A DNA stretch of 64,000 nt from Dipteronia dyeriana. Lineage: Eukaryota > Streptophyta > Magnoliopsida > Sapindales > Sapindaceae. The notes below the pieces were generated by a model that was not told the DNA's origin, did no database searches, and saw only the letters and a program-made list of their open reading frames with translations. Both the position numbers and the translations under genes were made by a program. The stretch lies in NCBI GenBank assembly GCA_032871835.1, contig CM065301.1, positions 33,736,405 through 33,800,404 of the forward strand. Direction: 5' to 3'. Numbering within the stretch: the stretch's first letter is position 1; the number at the start of each line of letters is the position of its first letter. Shown here one piece after another: positions 35,680 through 45,740 of the stretch.

Positions 35680-36288
35680 ATGAGTGGCTTTGAGATGTTA
35701 GAAAGAGATTTGACCTCCAAAGATAAGAAGAAGGAATATGATTCCGATAAGGAGATGAATCTCATGGTTGAGAGATTTAGGAGATTCATAAAATCTCACA
35801 AGAAGAGTATGACCTCCAATGTGAAGGAGGAGGAAAGGATGAACTCCAAAGTGAAGGAGGTAAACAAGAAAACATTGCTCAAGAATAGTGAAGAGCATGT
35901 GCTTAACTTCACGGCCTTGGGTGCTTTCTATGTGGAAGCTTTTGGTATGGTAACAAGTGACCAAGGAAAAGGTCTTGATGAGGGAATTAACTTAGTTGAG
36001 GAATGTCAAGTGACCCTTCTTAAAGTCTTGAAGCAAAATGAAGAGCTCTCCAAGGAGATTGAGACTTTGAGAATGTGGAAGATTTCGTCGGAGGAAAATA
36101 TCTATACCCTTAAGGAAAGAAAGCAAAACTATCAAAATCAACTTTATCGGTACAAAGAGATCATGATGGATAAGCAAATGGAAGACATCTCCATTCTTAT
36201 CTCCAAATTGAAGACCATGGAAATGGAGACTTCCATTGATGACTCATTTCGGCTTGGTAAGTCTATAGAGACTCATGTCTCCCATTGA
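35680..36288 (+). CDS. truncated gag fused to RNase H tail (D1), 202 aa
   Basis: An uninterrupted ORF, the longest in any D copy. The ATG at 35680 gives MSGFEMLERD and sits where gag starts in related elements. The protein is highly charged: a Lys/Glu-rich segment (residues 10-75), a middle piece with LNFTALGAFYVEAFG (about 79-93) and a predicted coiled coil (about 105-185) like the C-terminal half of Sirevirus gag. The UBN2 core and zinc knuckle are absent. The last 13 residues, starting FRLGKSI, match the RNase H C-terminus of related elements (B ends SLSRSIGICHMH), so a deletion joined gag to the very end of pol. Whether it is made or assembles is unknown. Residual gag is a safe call; function is not. 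Confidence 0.75.
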   Translation: MSGFEMLERDLTSKDKKKEYDSDKEMNLMVERFRRFIKSHKKSMTSNVKEEERMNSKVKEVNKKTLLKNSEEHVLNFTALGAFYVEAFGMVTSDQGKGLDEGINLVEECQVTLLKVLKQNEELSKEIETLRMWKISSEENIYTLKERKQNYQNQLYRYKEIMMDKQMEDISILISKLKTMEMETSIDDSFRLGKSIETHVSH

Positions 36289-37464
36289 TTTGGATGGAAT
36301 TTATCTCATTTTGGGAGCTCAAGCAAAGAGAACAAACATGCATGATTTGCGCTAAGCAAAAAAGTTGATTGATTTTATACTCTTTTGATAATTGCTTGAG
36401 ATTCTTAGTTGCACATATATGCTTATATTTTATTTTTAATAAGTGTGCAACATTGCTTTACTTGCAATCCATGTCATATTTATGTTCAAACATGCATTTT
36501 TGGACTATGAGATTCAATTGGGAAGGTACCTTTGAATGACCTTAATTTATCTCCATGACATGTGAACTTGATTGTTATGACATGATTAAAATGAAATGCA
36601 TGAATTGAGTTTGATTGCTTTAATACAAATGTGTATGAGTGCAAATGAGAAGACTAATAAATAAGGATCTTGTATCCATGCAATTAATAAGAATTTTATA
36701 TCCAAATTAGTCTGCTCTATTTTCTTAATGGTGAAACAAGACTACTATCATATTTATAATTATCCATAAAAATCAAAACGGGTGCAAAAAGTTGCTCATG
36801 TCTTGATTTTCCTTTAAGGAATGACATAGTTGCTTTATTTTCAAAATTTTAAAATATATCTTGTTTGCTTATGAAAAAAGGGTACAAATTGGTTTGAATT
36901 CTTTTGGAAACCCTTTTGATGTTTGCTTTGCCAAATACCACTTGTTTTTGGATTTGAATGCAACATGTATTGCTTGCAAAGCATCTTTGTCACACATTTT
37001 TCTTTAAATCAAACTCCAGAATTTCTCTAAATTACTTATGTTGCATAAATTTTGTTAGTTTGACTATGCATCATAATTGTGCTAATAGCTCTCTTTGCTA
37101 AAGCAACCCACAAAACGGGGGAGAAGTCTTCAGAAATATAGGGGAGCATTGATAATGCTTTGGGGAGAGATCATGAGAGAGAGTAACCCATTTAGGGGAG
37201 CATTGCACATGCATTTGTTTATATTGCTTTATTGAGTGCAATTACTTTTTATATTTGTTTACCTCACATGCACTTGTTATTGGAAAGTGTTTTCTTGGTA
37301 TTGTGTGTAGGTATAATGATCTAAGATGAGATTGAAGACCTTGAAAACTTAGAATATTAGCTATCTCTTTTTGTAACATAGAATGTACTCTCATGGACAA
37401 TAGTTAGATTGTTTTTTTGTATTGTGAGGATTTCTTTGTGAGTGGTAATTTTGTCACTAAATAG
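36289..37464 (+). other. 3' spacer of D1
   Basis: Non-coding and similar to the B spacer. Purine-rich motifs resembling the polypurine tract lie near 37118-37126, 37139-37146 and 37193-37200. Confidence 0.75.
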
Positions 37465-37478
37465 CAAAAGAGGGAGAT
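37465..37478 (+). promoter_or_regulatory. polypurine tract of D1
   Basis: CAAAAGAGGGAGAT directly before the 3' LTR. Confidence 0.85.
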
Positions 37479-39205
37479 TGTAAGAACCTTAATTTTATGA
37501 TTGGCTTATTTCATGACAAATCACATTAGGGATTTAATGTGTACTGGGTAGCTTAGGCTTTTGATAGCAATAGTCAAAGATCTCGGTGAGCTTTAAAAAG
37601 TAGTTCTTTTGTGCTTATTTCTTATTGAAGATATTTAGTTGCACACACTCATATTTCATATATATGCACTTACATTGACATGCATCTGTTATTATGCACA
37701 TACACACACACACCTTTATGTATTTGGTTGTTACATGTGTCATCATGCATTTCATTCTTACTGTTAAGTGTGTTTCCTGTGTGTTTAATTCGTATTCCAT
37801 TGCTTGATTAGATACGTTCGTGCGTGCATGATGGTTTGCTCTTTTTAGCTCGAAGAGAGACCTTTGGTGTCTCTACCGCGCTGGTCAGTGCGCGGGTAGG
37901 CTACCCGCACAGTACCCGCATACTGGCTAAGTGAAGGACTTTCTATCTCTCAGTTTCAGGTCATTGCACTGACATTTACATGGCACAACACGGGTCACTG
38001 TGTGGGTATAGACCCATGCATAGACCCGTGCACTATGCGGTTCTTGATAAACATTTATCAAAACGATGTCGTTTTGCTTGTGCTTGTATATATGTTATCT
38101 TCTCTCCCATTTAGACTAAGAGCTCTAAAATTCCAAATCTTAGCGAGAGAAAGAGTTTCATAGTGAGAGAAAGCACCAAGATTGCTTCTTTAACTCTCAA
38201 ACCCCAAACATCCATCATTCTTTCATGAAACAAACGTCATCTAGCTTCATCTAGGATGTTTCTAAGTATGGGTCTTTATCAACACATGTAACTTGGTAAG
38301 TAAAACACCATCTTCATCATTCTTTTGTTCTAACTTAACAAGATATCTCTTGTATGACTTGTATGCCTCTAGATTAGGATTTTATTACAAGTAGAGATTG
38401 TTGTTAATGTCTGGGTTATTGTATTGTGATAGCTAGCATATAGGTCATATTGATTGCATTTTGATGATTGCATTTAATGACCATGCCATGCTTAATGACA
38501 ACTTGTGTTGAAATGTCTTTGTTTGATAACTAGGCTATTACATTGCATATCTATATCTAGTTTGGTCTTTATGAGTATTCATTTAGACATTGATATCTAG
38601 GAATTGGACTTAGTGACATTCTTAAGTTCCTATATAAGTATTTAGTGTTTTGCCTAACAATATTTGCATTTAGAATATTTTTACATATTCACATAGGTTG
38701 TTGACCTGTTCTTGAGAGTTAAGCCTTCTGACTACCGGTGTGTAGTGCACAAGCAATTCAAGTCTTGTAACCAAGGGTGGGTTCAATTGGTCGGGTGCCA
38801 CTATAAAAGGCCTAAGTGGGTAAAGTAAGAGGTATTCAAGCCAAGAGTAGTGTATCAGGGGATATTACCAGGGACAGAACCAAGAGTGGTGAGTGGTAGT
38901 GTCTATAGCCTAAGGTTGTTGAGAGTGAAAGTCCAATAATCACTTATTGGTGTAACCATTGCTCATATAGTGGATTTTAGGGATCAAGTCTAGCTAGCAG
39001 AATAGCCAATTATATTTCCCGTTTTGAGGGTTTTCATGTAAAAATAGAGTGTTGTTTATTTCTGCAATAATTACTTGATTCTGTATGTTTGTTTTATTGG
39101 GTGAATATGAATATTGATTAATCAAGAAAAAATTGGTAATTAACTTAATTAAAACCTATTCACCCCCCTCCAAGTTGTATTGAGACACGTTTTAGAGAAT
39201 TTTCA
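37479..39205 (+). repeat. 3' LTR of D1 (family D, 1727 bp)
   Basis: From TGTAAGAACC to GAGAATTTTCA. It contains a GC-rich palindrome block (37870-38045, with GCGGGTAG/CTACCCGC at 37892-37908), the palindrome CAAAACGA-TG-TCGTTTTG (38059-38076), a TATA box (38086-38094) and the conserved box (39014-39044). No PBS follows, as expected for a 3' LTR. Confidence 0.9.
38059..38094 (+). promoter_or_regulatory. palindrome plus TATA box, D1 LTR promoter
   Basis: A perfect palindrome with 8-bp arms, CAAAACGA/TCGTTTTG, ends ten bases before GTATATATG. Weaker versions stand before the TATA boxes in B (13459-13475, 21329-21345) and on the reverse strand in D5 (53758-53775). Confidence 0.6.
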
Positions 39206-39259
39206 GATTCTTTTGTCCATAAATCTTTGGTTGATATACATTGGGAATCTTGGGTAGGC
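39206..39259 (+). pseudogene. split transposon ORF, left piece (18 codons)
   Basis: Fifty-four bases trapped between the end of D1 and the start of A2. They are open in one frame (with WESWVG at the end) and continue in phase with the ORF at 48595 if A2 and its 5-base duplication are left out. This shows that D1 and A2 both landed in one ORF. The upstream part of the ORF is not in the window. Confidence 0.6.
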
Positions 39260-39307
39260 TGAAAATAATATGTACAAGGTTATACTAAACAACCTTGAGC
39301 GGAGGGA

Positions 39308-39332
39308 GGGGGGGGGGGGGGGGGGGGGGGGG
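39308..39332 (+). repeat. 25-base homopolymer G run
   Basis: An expansion of the C-rich tract near LTR ends (cacccccct in other copies). The 5' LTR of the same element has 13 G at 45780-45792. Confidence 0.97.
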
Positions 39333-41280
39333 TTGAATAGGTTATCTCACTTTTGACAAATCTTTCGAGACTAGTAACAAAACCTTGATCAACATACAAA
39401 TTAACATTCAACATGATTGTAATGAGAAAACAATATATTCATGTATGCTCAAATCTCCACTCATAGTCTACAAAACATGCAACAAGAATCAATGTATCTT
39501 ATGAATAAATATATTCAATGTAGACAAACTTCCATAAGTTGTACTTAGAGTATTACAATCTGGTGCTTTACAACTTGAGTGGAATATCACAAGAAACAAA
39601 TTTATCTAACATACACAAACAATATTGTGTAAGGTAGTCAACTTACATATAAAGTTCTATCCACATTATTTAAATAACAATTATCAATATAAGAGAGATA
39701 GAGATAGAGAAAATTTGACACAAGATATAATGTGGTAAACCTCCGAAGAGGAAACATCCACGGGTTAGCAACCACCGGCAAACAAAATCCACTAGTAGAT
39801 AAGAAAAGTACAATCTCTCAAGTGACCCATTCACCTAGAAACTACCCTCCTATCCTACTCATGAAGATGTCGCCCTCTTGCTCAACAATCCGAGGCCTCA
39901 ACCTCTTGTCAAGACTTCCTCGCTCACCCTTCCGGATCCTCACGACCCAAGGCAAGAGTTCTTGCTCAAATATTCGAGTCATCCCAACTCTAGTCAAGAT
40001 TTCCTCTCTCACCTATCAGGATCCTCACGACCCTAGGCAAGACTTCTTGCTCGACTATCCGAGTCCTCCCGACTCTAGCCAAGACTTCCTTGCTTGACAA
40101 TCCAAGGTCTCACACCTCTTGTCAAGAATTACTTGCTCAACAACATAGGTCTCAAACCTATTGTCAAGACTTCCTTCTCACAAGGCATCTAAGTGATCAT
40201 GAATGCAAAACTCAAACAAGCACACAACATAGAATAAGATGATCAACAAATTCTATGGAAATTAGAATTAATCAATGAGCACACAAAGTATATTTTTCTA
40301 GTTTATAATCAAAAAATGACACCACACAAGATGACGCATGAGCATATGAAATGTATGGATTAGGTACACTCCATAAAGATCTAGACATAGATAATAAAGT
40401 TCACAAAATAAGATTGTCTAGATCTTATGCATGAATAAAAATCTAGAGCATTCCAAATTTCCAAACACACACTTTAAACCTAGATTTTATTCATGTTGCT
40501 AAAGCTTGAAATAAACATATTCATAAAGTACATATTCAAGACTTTAGTACTAACACAAAAATGCTAGAAACACAAGATATGATCAATCAAATCTCTAGCA
40601 ATCATTTAGAGCATATATTCACAAAATAGTCAATTGAACTCTAATAGACTCTAAATATATAATCAAATGTGCTATTCCTAGATCTATTTAACAAATGAGT
40701 TCTAGCACATGATAAGACTATTAATCATGAAAATAAAGTCAATCAAAGAACAAGTACTCCTAGATAAGATGCTAGCACAATACAACTCACAATCATGTGA
40801 AAACATAGGTTTGATTGAAACCTAACTCACAATCAAGTTTCTAATTAAGCACAACTAGAATTTAATTGAAGATCTATCACTCATCAACATATGTTCAAGT
40901 CAAATACACACAAGTAGGAAGAAGACCCAAGGTATTTGAACATTAGAATCAAAGAAATTAAAAGATAAACAAATACCTTGACAATTTCGAGTACCATCAC
41001 GAAAATGGTGCAATCCACCAGAAAAAATGAACAGATGACTTCAAGGTTGCTTGGAAATGATAGAGGACTTCAATACGAAACTTCTCCAACTTGAATCACT
41101 CAAATCGGATAAGAAATGAGAGAGATATGGTGATTCAAAGTTGAGAGAAAAAACCTGGAAATTTTCTGCACTACATTTTCTTCTTCCTTGAAATCAAATG
41201 AGAGAGAGAAGAGATATATAAAGGAGAGGGAAGAGATATATGTGAAAAGACCAAAGCTACCCCTTTAACATGTTTTCCTG

Positions 41281-41345
41281 AGATGGCACGTGGGCATCTC
41301 GGGGCAGCAAGGTGTTGCAGCCGAGATGGCCACGCGTCATCTCAG
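41281..41345 (-). repeat. palindrome cluster in the A2 LTR
   Basis: Two copies of the GAGATGGC/CATCTC inverted motif, one enclosing CACGTG (41287-41292). A3 has the same block at 47744-47813 with GCGCGT in place of CACGTG. Confidence 0.75.
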
Positions 41346-42063
41346 GGTTGCACCTCTTGTTGGCCTTTGGCCAAGGTGCAACTCCCTTTCACTCCTCTCG
41401 CGTTCTTCGACCGTTGTCCGGCCTCTAAACTCGGAATTCAAATCATTTGTGGATTACAAACCTTAACTCTCTCAAAGACATGAACATATAAGATACTCAA
41501 CCCAAAAAATATGAATTCGACTCGATCAATGAAGATGAAGACAATGTACGCAACATGACTGGAAAGTATCATAACTTTTGACTCGAAACTTGAAATCAAT
41601 AGTATGAGTAACCGAAATGACCGAAACTCAATCAAGAATGTTTTAATACTAAAATCAAGTTCAATATCCATGTTATACTAACATATAAACAAACAAACAC
41701 ATTTCACACAAGAATGCAAACTACATAGAGATAGTCTCCAATCATGCATTTTCCAAAACATGTTATTTCCATACCAATACATGAGCATTCATCTTCAAGT
41801 GTGTGAATGTGTTATACATGGTGCACAACGATGCAGGGACACAAATGTATGAATTGTGTTTGTGTGTCTTAGCCTTGAAAGAGAAAAGAAAGGTCTTAAT
41901 ATACCTTTGTAGAATCATGAAGCTCTTTTCCCTTTGATGACTTGAACTTGCTTGAATAGTTGTCATTTCTTCTTTGAAGCTTGAATCATCATGAATCCTA
42001 GACAAAAAAAGGAAATGCTGTTTTGTTATAGAATAATGCCAACATAACTCACAAACCTAACAA

Positions 42064-42076
42064 TCTCCCCCTTTGG
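42064..42076 (-). promoter_or_regulatory. polypurine tract of A2
   Basis: The minus strand reads CCAAAGGGGGAGAT next to the LTR. Confidence 0.88.
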
Positions 42077-44520
42077 CAAATTCTATGTCAAAACACCTAT
42101 ACAAAATACTAAAACTTACAACATGAAGTTTGGTCACAAAATCACACCCTCACATTACAATGAGTTAGTTTCTTAAGACTAATCTTCAACAAGTCTTGAA
42201 CTTTTTCTTGATCTTCTCTTGTAGCCACCTAAAATCAACTTAAAGCACAAAGCATATCCAAGAGAAAGACACATATGGAAAAATACAATTATGGCAAGAA
42301 TTAAACATTTAAATCCAAAATGAATCATGTATCTCCCCCTTAATACATGCTATCTCAAAGATATTCTTAACCAAATGAAATGACAATATTACATGTCATA
42401 AGAAGTTCAATACTTGACAAATATTCAAAGAAGATATGCTAAAACAATATCATATTTCTCCCCCTTTTTGACATAAAAATATGCCAAAGGAAAAAAAATG
42501 ATATCTTGAGATCAAATAGTGAAACAATTGGTGATCTCACATAAGGTTCGGAGATGGATGCCTTACTTGAGGAATTGATTTATTTCAAGCATCTAGCTCC
42601 CATATATTCTCCCTTGATTCTAGTTTGCTTTTCCATGTTAACCTATCAAAGGTTATTCAAATCTATACACCACAACAAACTCATTAAGGAATAGTGAATC
42701 ACAAATGCTTAAATTTTACTCTTAAGCATATAGGTCATTTCTACCAAGTTCAACATTTGTATTAACAATCATATTAACCCCAAATATGAAGGAATTGGTA
42801 TCAACGACAATCATATCAACCTCAAACAAGAAAAGATTTGATTACAACCACAACTACTATCATTCAAAATAAGGAGGAATTTTCTGCTATTACAATCAAT
42901 TAAATTGATTAAAACTACAATTACTATCACCCTATGCAAGGAGAAATTTTCTATAACTATAACCAACTGGATTGATTACAACTACAATTACTATCGACCC
43001 CAAACAAAGAGGAATTCACTGTAACTACAATCAATAAAATTAATTACAATTACAATTACTATCAACTCCAAAACAAAGAAGAATTCATTGTAACTATTCT
43101 CATTTCAATTTCAAGAAAGAAGGAATTGATTGCAATCTCAACTACTATACAACCCCAAAAAAGGAGAAGCATTATTTCTGATCACACATGCAAAGGCATA
43201 AGTTAATACAAATAATCATCATGCAAATCAAGAAACATGAAATAGCATTTACAAGATTCATTATATCAACCAAAGAATATGCCAACAAATATCAATTTGA
43301 AACATGTGAACAAATCATAAAAGAGAACAAAGTCTAGCATACTATGCTCCCTCTTGATAAGTGCTCTATCTAAGATCAAGATAGAATAATGTTCATAATA
43401 AATCCACACAATCACACATTCAAGCAATTTTAAAGAAATCCAACAAAATAAGCTCCACAAACAATGAGAGATACACCAAGATTTTTCAATCTCTCTCATA
43501 ATTCTTCTAAAAATTGCTAGAATATCACAATACTCTATAAGCAAAAGTATGTGTGTGAATTTTGCTTCAAGCATATATAAAATGAGTGATTGTGATATCA
43601 ACATGCAAACCACTTCATCACCTATCCATCTAAAGCTTTTCTGAATTTTTTGCCTTAAAGAGAATAGATTTCAACATATGAGCGTGTGGATGTAGATGTG
43701 GATCGTCATCCCATTTATGTTTTTCAATCCGAGCAGTCACAATTTTCAACTGTACTCCACTTTAAGCCTTCCTCCATTTCTTGTTAGGCTTTGAATCAAA
43801 GATTTTTCTTTTATTGATTCTTTTTTAACACTTCTTTGATTTTGTATACATAAACATAAATTCTTCATGACGGCTTTCACTCATCACAATGGTGTAGCCC
43901 TTTCCTACATTGGGTGGCTTCATAACCAAAGTGTGTAGCCCTTTCCATGAAAGTGGTCGTTGAGTTCTATGTAGTTGCCGAAGCAAAATGAATACTAACC
44001 ATAGGTCATCTATCATGTACTAAGCAATAAACTTTTAGATGCATCCATAATCTACACATTTTCAAACTCAACTACTCAAACTTAAACATATAAGAGAAGC
44101 AAAGTGCAATTTTTGAAAATCAAGTTTTTATGGCTCATAAGCACATGATCTAAGAGCAAAAAGGAAAGACTTATTCAAGATCATTACTTCTCTAATGAGT
44201 AGCTTTCAAAGAATATGAAGCTCATATTTTCAAAAAGTATGCCACTCATCATTCATGCAAGCATTTCAAGCATCATGAGTAAGATCTTTGTGAACACAAC
44301 ACTAAAAGATCTTTAGAGAGCAAATGTCAACAAGGACTATATGAATGCTATACTAGTTCTCTAATATGACATGCTATATGATGCAATGCAAGAGTAGAAA
44401 TGACTTTCTCCAAAAGTCTTAACAAGATAATCACCGAATAGATTTCATAAGAGTAACTTCTCAAAAGTTAATCAATGGATTTTGACTATCAAAACAAAGT
44501 TAAGTGAGATAGCTAAGTTC
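42077..44520 (-). other. 3' spacer of A2
   Basis: Non-coding, colinear with the A1 spacer (strong match 43820-44035 with 1240-1470, in opposite orientation). Polypurine motifs lie near 42331-42340 and 42448-42460. Imperfect repeats with AATTAC and ACTATCA occur at 42840-43100. The ORF 43613-43266 is in spacer sequence and shows no recognisable motif. Confidence 0.72.
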
Positions 44521-44549
44521 GTGTCTAGACGTGGAGTATTTCAAGCTAG

Positions 44550-44960
44550 CTAGCAAGAATTCTCAATACGCTTGACACTTAGCCTTAAAACTAACTCACA
44601 TGTGCTACTTACACTAGAGGTACAAGCACTCACCCTTGAACCATTTGTTCTTAGGTGAAATTTCACACAAAAATCATGATCATTTCTCATGGCAAAAATA
44701 TATCTAGAAGATAAATCATCAACTATTTTCTCTATAAATATATTACTCATGTAAAACACATCGTTATTGCCATCAACAAAGATATCATCAAGACTATACA
44801 TATGATCATGTGAAACACTCATTTTCACCCAAATCTTCTCTATTATTTTCTTCACACGATTATCATTATCACACACAAGATTCAAAGTACTATCATGCAA
44901 GAAACATTCATAGAAGATTTTCCCATCTCATTAGCATGCATCACATTCCCTAGTTTGCAT
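44550..44960 (-). pseudogene. unrecognised ORF in A2 internal region
   Basis: An open frame from 44900 to 44550 (116 codons) that extends open upstream of its first ATG. The peptide has ordinary composition with VCDNDNRVKKIIEK and FYMSNIFIEKIVDDL stretches, so it looks like former coding sequence. I recognise no gag, pol or env motif. The sequence after about codon 95 has a lower-complexity look. It lies between the other A2 ORF and the spacer, where gag-pol would be. It may be the tail of the same broken gene as 45171-45647. Confidence 0.4.
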
Positions 44961-45170
44961 CATCTAATATACTCACGACAATATAGCAAAATTAGCAAAT
45001 CGGAATAAATTTCAAGATGTTACTATTTAGGTGAGAGTGTACCGATAGTGAAGACTCCTTAATTTCCTTGATTTTGCATTTGACCTTGAAAGACATGGCC
45101 TTTGAAATCCTCTTGTTCCTTAGTAACTTGCCTTTAGTTGTAGGAGACTCCACTTGCTCATCTACAATGC

Positions 45171-45647
45171 TTAAGTCAATTGAATCTCCATGAAGATTAC
45201 CAAAACTCTTTTGCCTTCATGATTGCCAACTCCTCTTCCTTGCCTTTGATCATTACCTTCAAGAAATAAAAGCAAATTATTAGCAAAATCATTTGTTAAT
45301 CTATCTAACATACGAGCCTCTTCAACCATCTTCTTTTCTAGACATTTGATCACTTCATTCTTCACTTCAACTTCCTTTAACGCTTCATCTCTTTTCTTGT
45401 CAAGAGTTTGAACTCTTGCCATCAAGTAGAAGTTGGTGGTCTTTGACATGCAATTCTCTTCATTGAGTTGCAAAGACAAGTTATCATGTCTAGATCGATC
45501 ATCCTCCAGAAAAAGCTTCTTCATCTTTGCTTTTGTCACTAACTTTCTTTTCAAGCTTATCAAAAAAATTGTTAGTAGACAAATGAAATATAAAACAAGA
45601 AGAACCATTTTCACAACCAACGAATGAGGACAACCAAAACTAAACAA
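45171..45647 (-). CDS. unrecognised coiled-coil ORF in A2, 158 aa
   Basis: The first ORF after the PBS of A2, starting 80 bases downstream of it. Residues about 12-32 are very hydrophobic and could be a membrane segment. Residues about 45-115 are charged with heptad-like spacing (TLDKKRDEALKEVEVKNEVI) and predict a coiled coil. No zinc knuckle, UBN2 or enzyme motif is visible. Caution: another frame over codons 15-45 also reads as a plausible charged peptide (FFDKLEKKVSDKSKDEEAFS), so the hydrophobic N-terminus may be a frameshift artefact and the real protein may be a gag-like or captured coiled-coil protein. It is not the ORF found at 48595. Function unknown. Confidence 0.45.
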   Translation of the reverse strand: MFSFGCPHSLVVKMVLLVLYFICLLTIFLISLKRKLVTKAKMKKLFLEDDRSRHDNLSLQLNEENCMSKTTNFYLMARVQTLDKKRDEALKEVEVKNEVIKCLEKKMVEEARMLDRLTNDFANNLLLFLEGNDQRQGRGVGNHEGKRVLVIFMEIQLT

Positions 45648-45726
45648 TTGTATACTAGAGGTTGATATCCATGATTAGTAAATAACCTTATAGATCCCGA
45701 ATCACACTAACTACTTTAAGTGACCC

Positions 45727-45738
45727 GCTCTGATACCA
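45727..45738 (-). promoter_or_regulatory. primer-binding site of A2
   Basis: A perfect TGGTATCAGAGC on the minus strand, two bases from the LTR at 45741. Confidence 0.93.
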
Positions 45739-45740
45739 AT

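Larger units (their letters stand above)
35386..39205 (+). mobile_element. element D1: pol-less Sirevirus-like element
   Basis: Remnant of the 5' LTR (35386-35569), perfect PBS, a 1.9-kb internal region with one short gag-derived ORF and a spacer, polypurine tract and complete 3' LTR (37479-39205). Protease, integrase, RT and nearly all RNase H are absent, so it could move only with enzymes from another element. Its 3' end abuts the ORF piece at 39206; the expected duplication is 39206-39210 (gattc). Confidence 0.87.
39260..42062 (-). repeat. 3' LTR of A2 (2803 bp)
   Basis: Plus-strand ends are TGAAAATAAT and ACCTAACA. It carries a 25-base G run (39308-39332), the conserved box (39730-39765), the tandem array (39855-40175), a minus-strand TATA box (41212-41222) and a palindrome block with a CACGTG core (41281-41345). 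ORFs inside, such as 39732-40097, are products of the tandem array. Confidence 0.9.

Noticed and set aside
35583..35728. A tRNA gene suggested by the perfect TGGTATCAGAGC motif at PBS sites
   Set aside because: Only the 12-base complement of the tRNA 3' end is present, always two bases from an LTR end; no cloverleaf can be formed around it.
39732..40097. A 121-codon Ser/Pro-rich ORF
   Set aside because: Produced by the tandem array in the A2 LTR and not conserved in the twin LTR at 46200-46600.
43266..43613. A 115-codon hydrophobic ORF in the A2 spacer, possible env-like protein
   Set aside because: The matching A1 spacer region is closed, there is no signal or fusion motif, and AT-rich spacer readily gives hydrophobic frames.
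45590..45640. A genuine transmembrane protein start in A2
   Set aside because: Not accepted as certain: another frame over the same bases reads as a charged, gag-like peptide, so the hydrophobic stretch may be a frameshift product.
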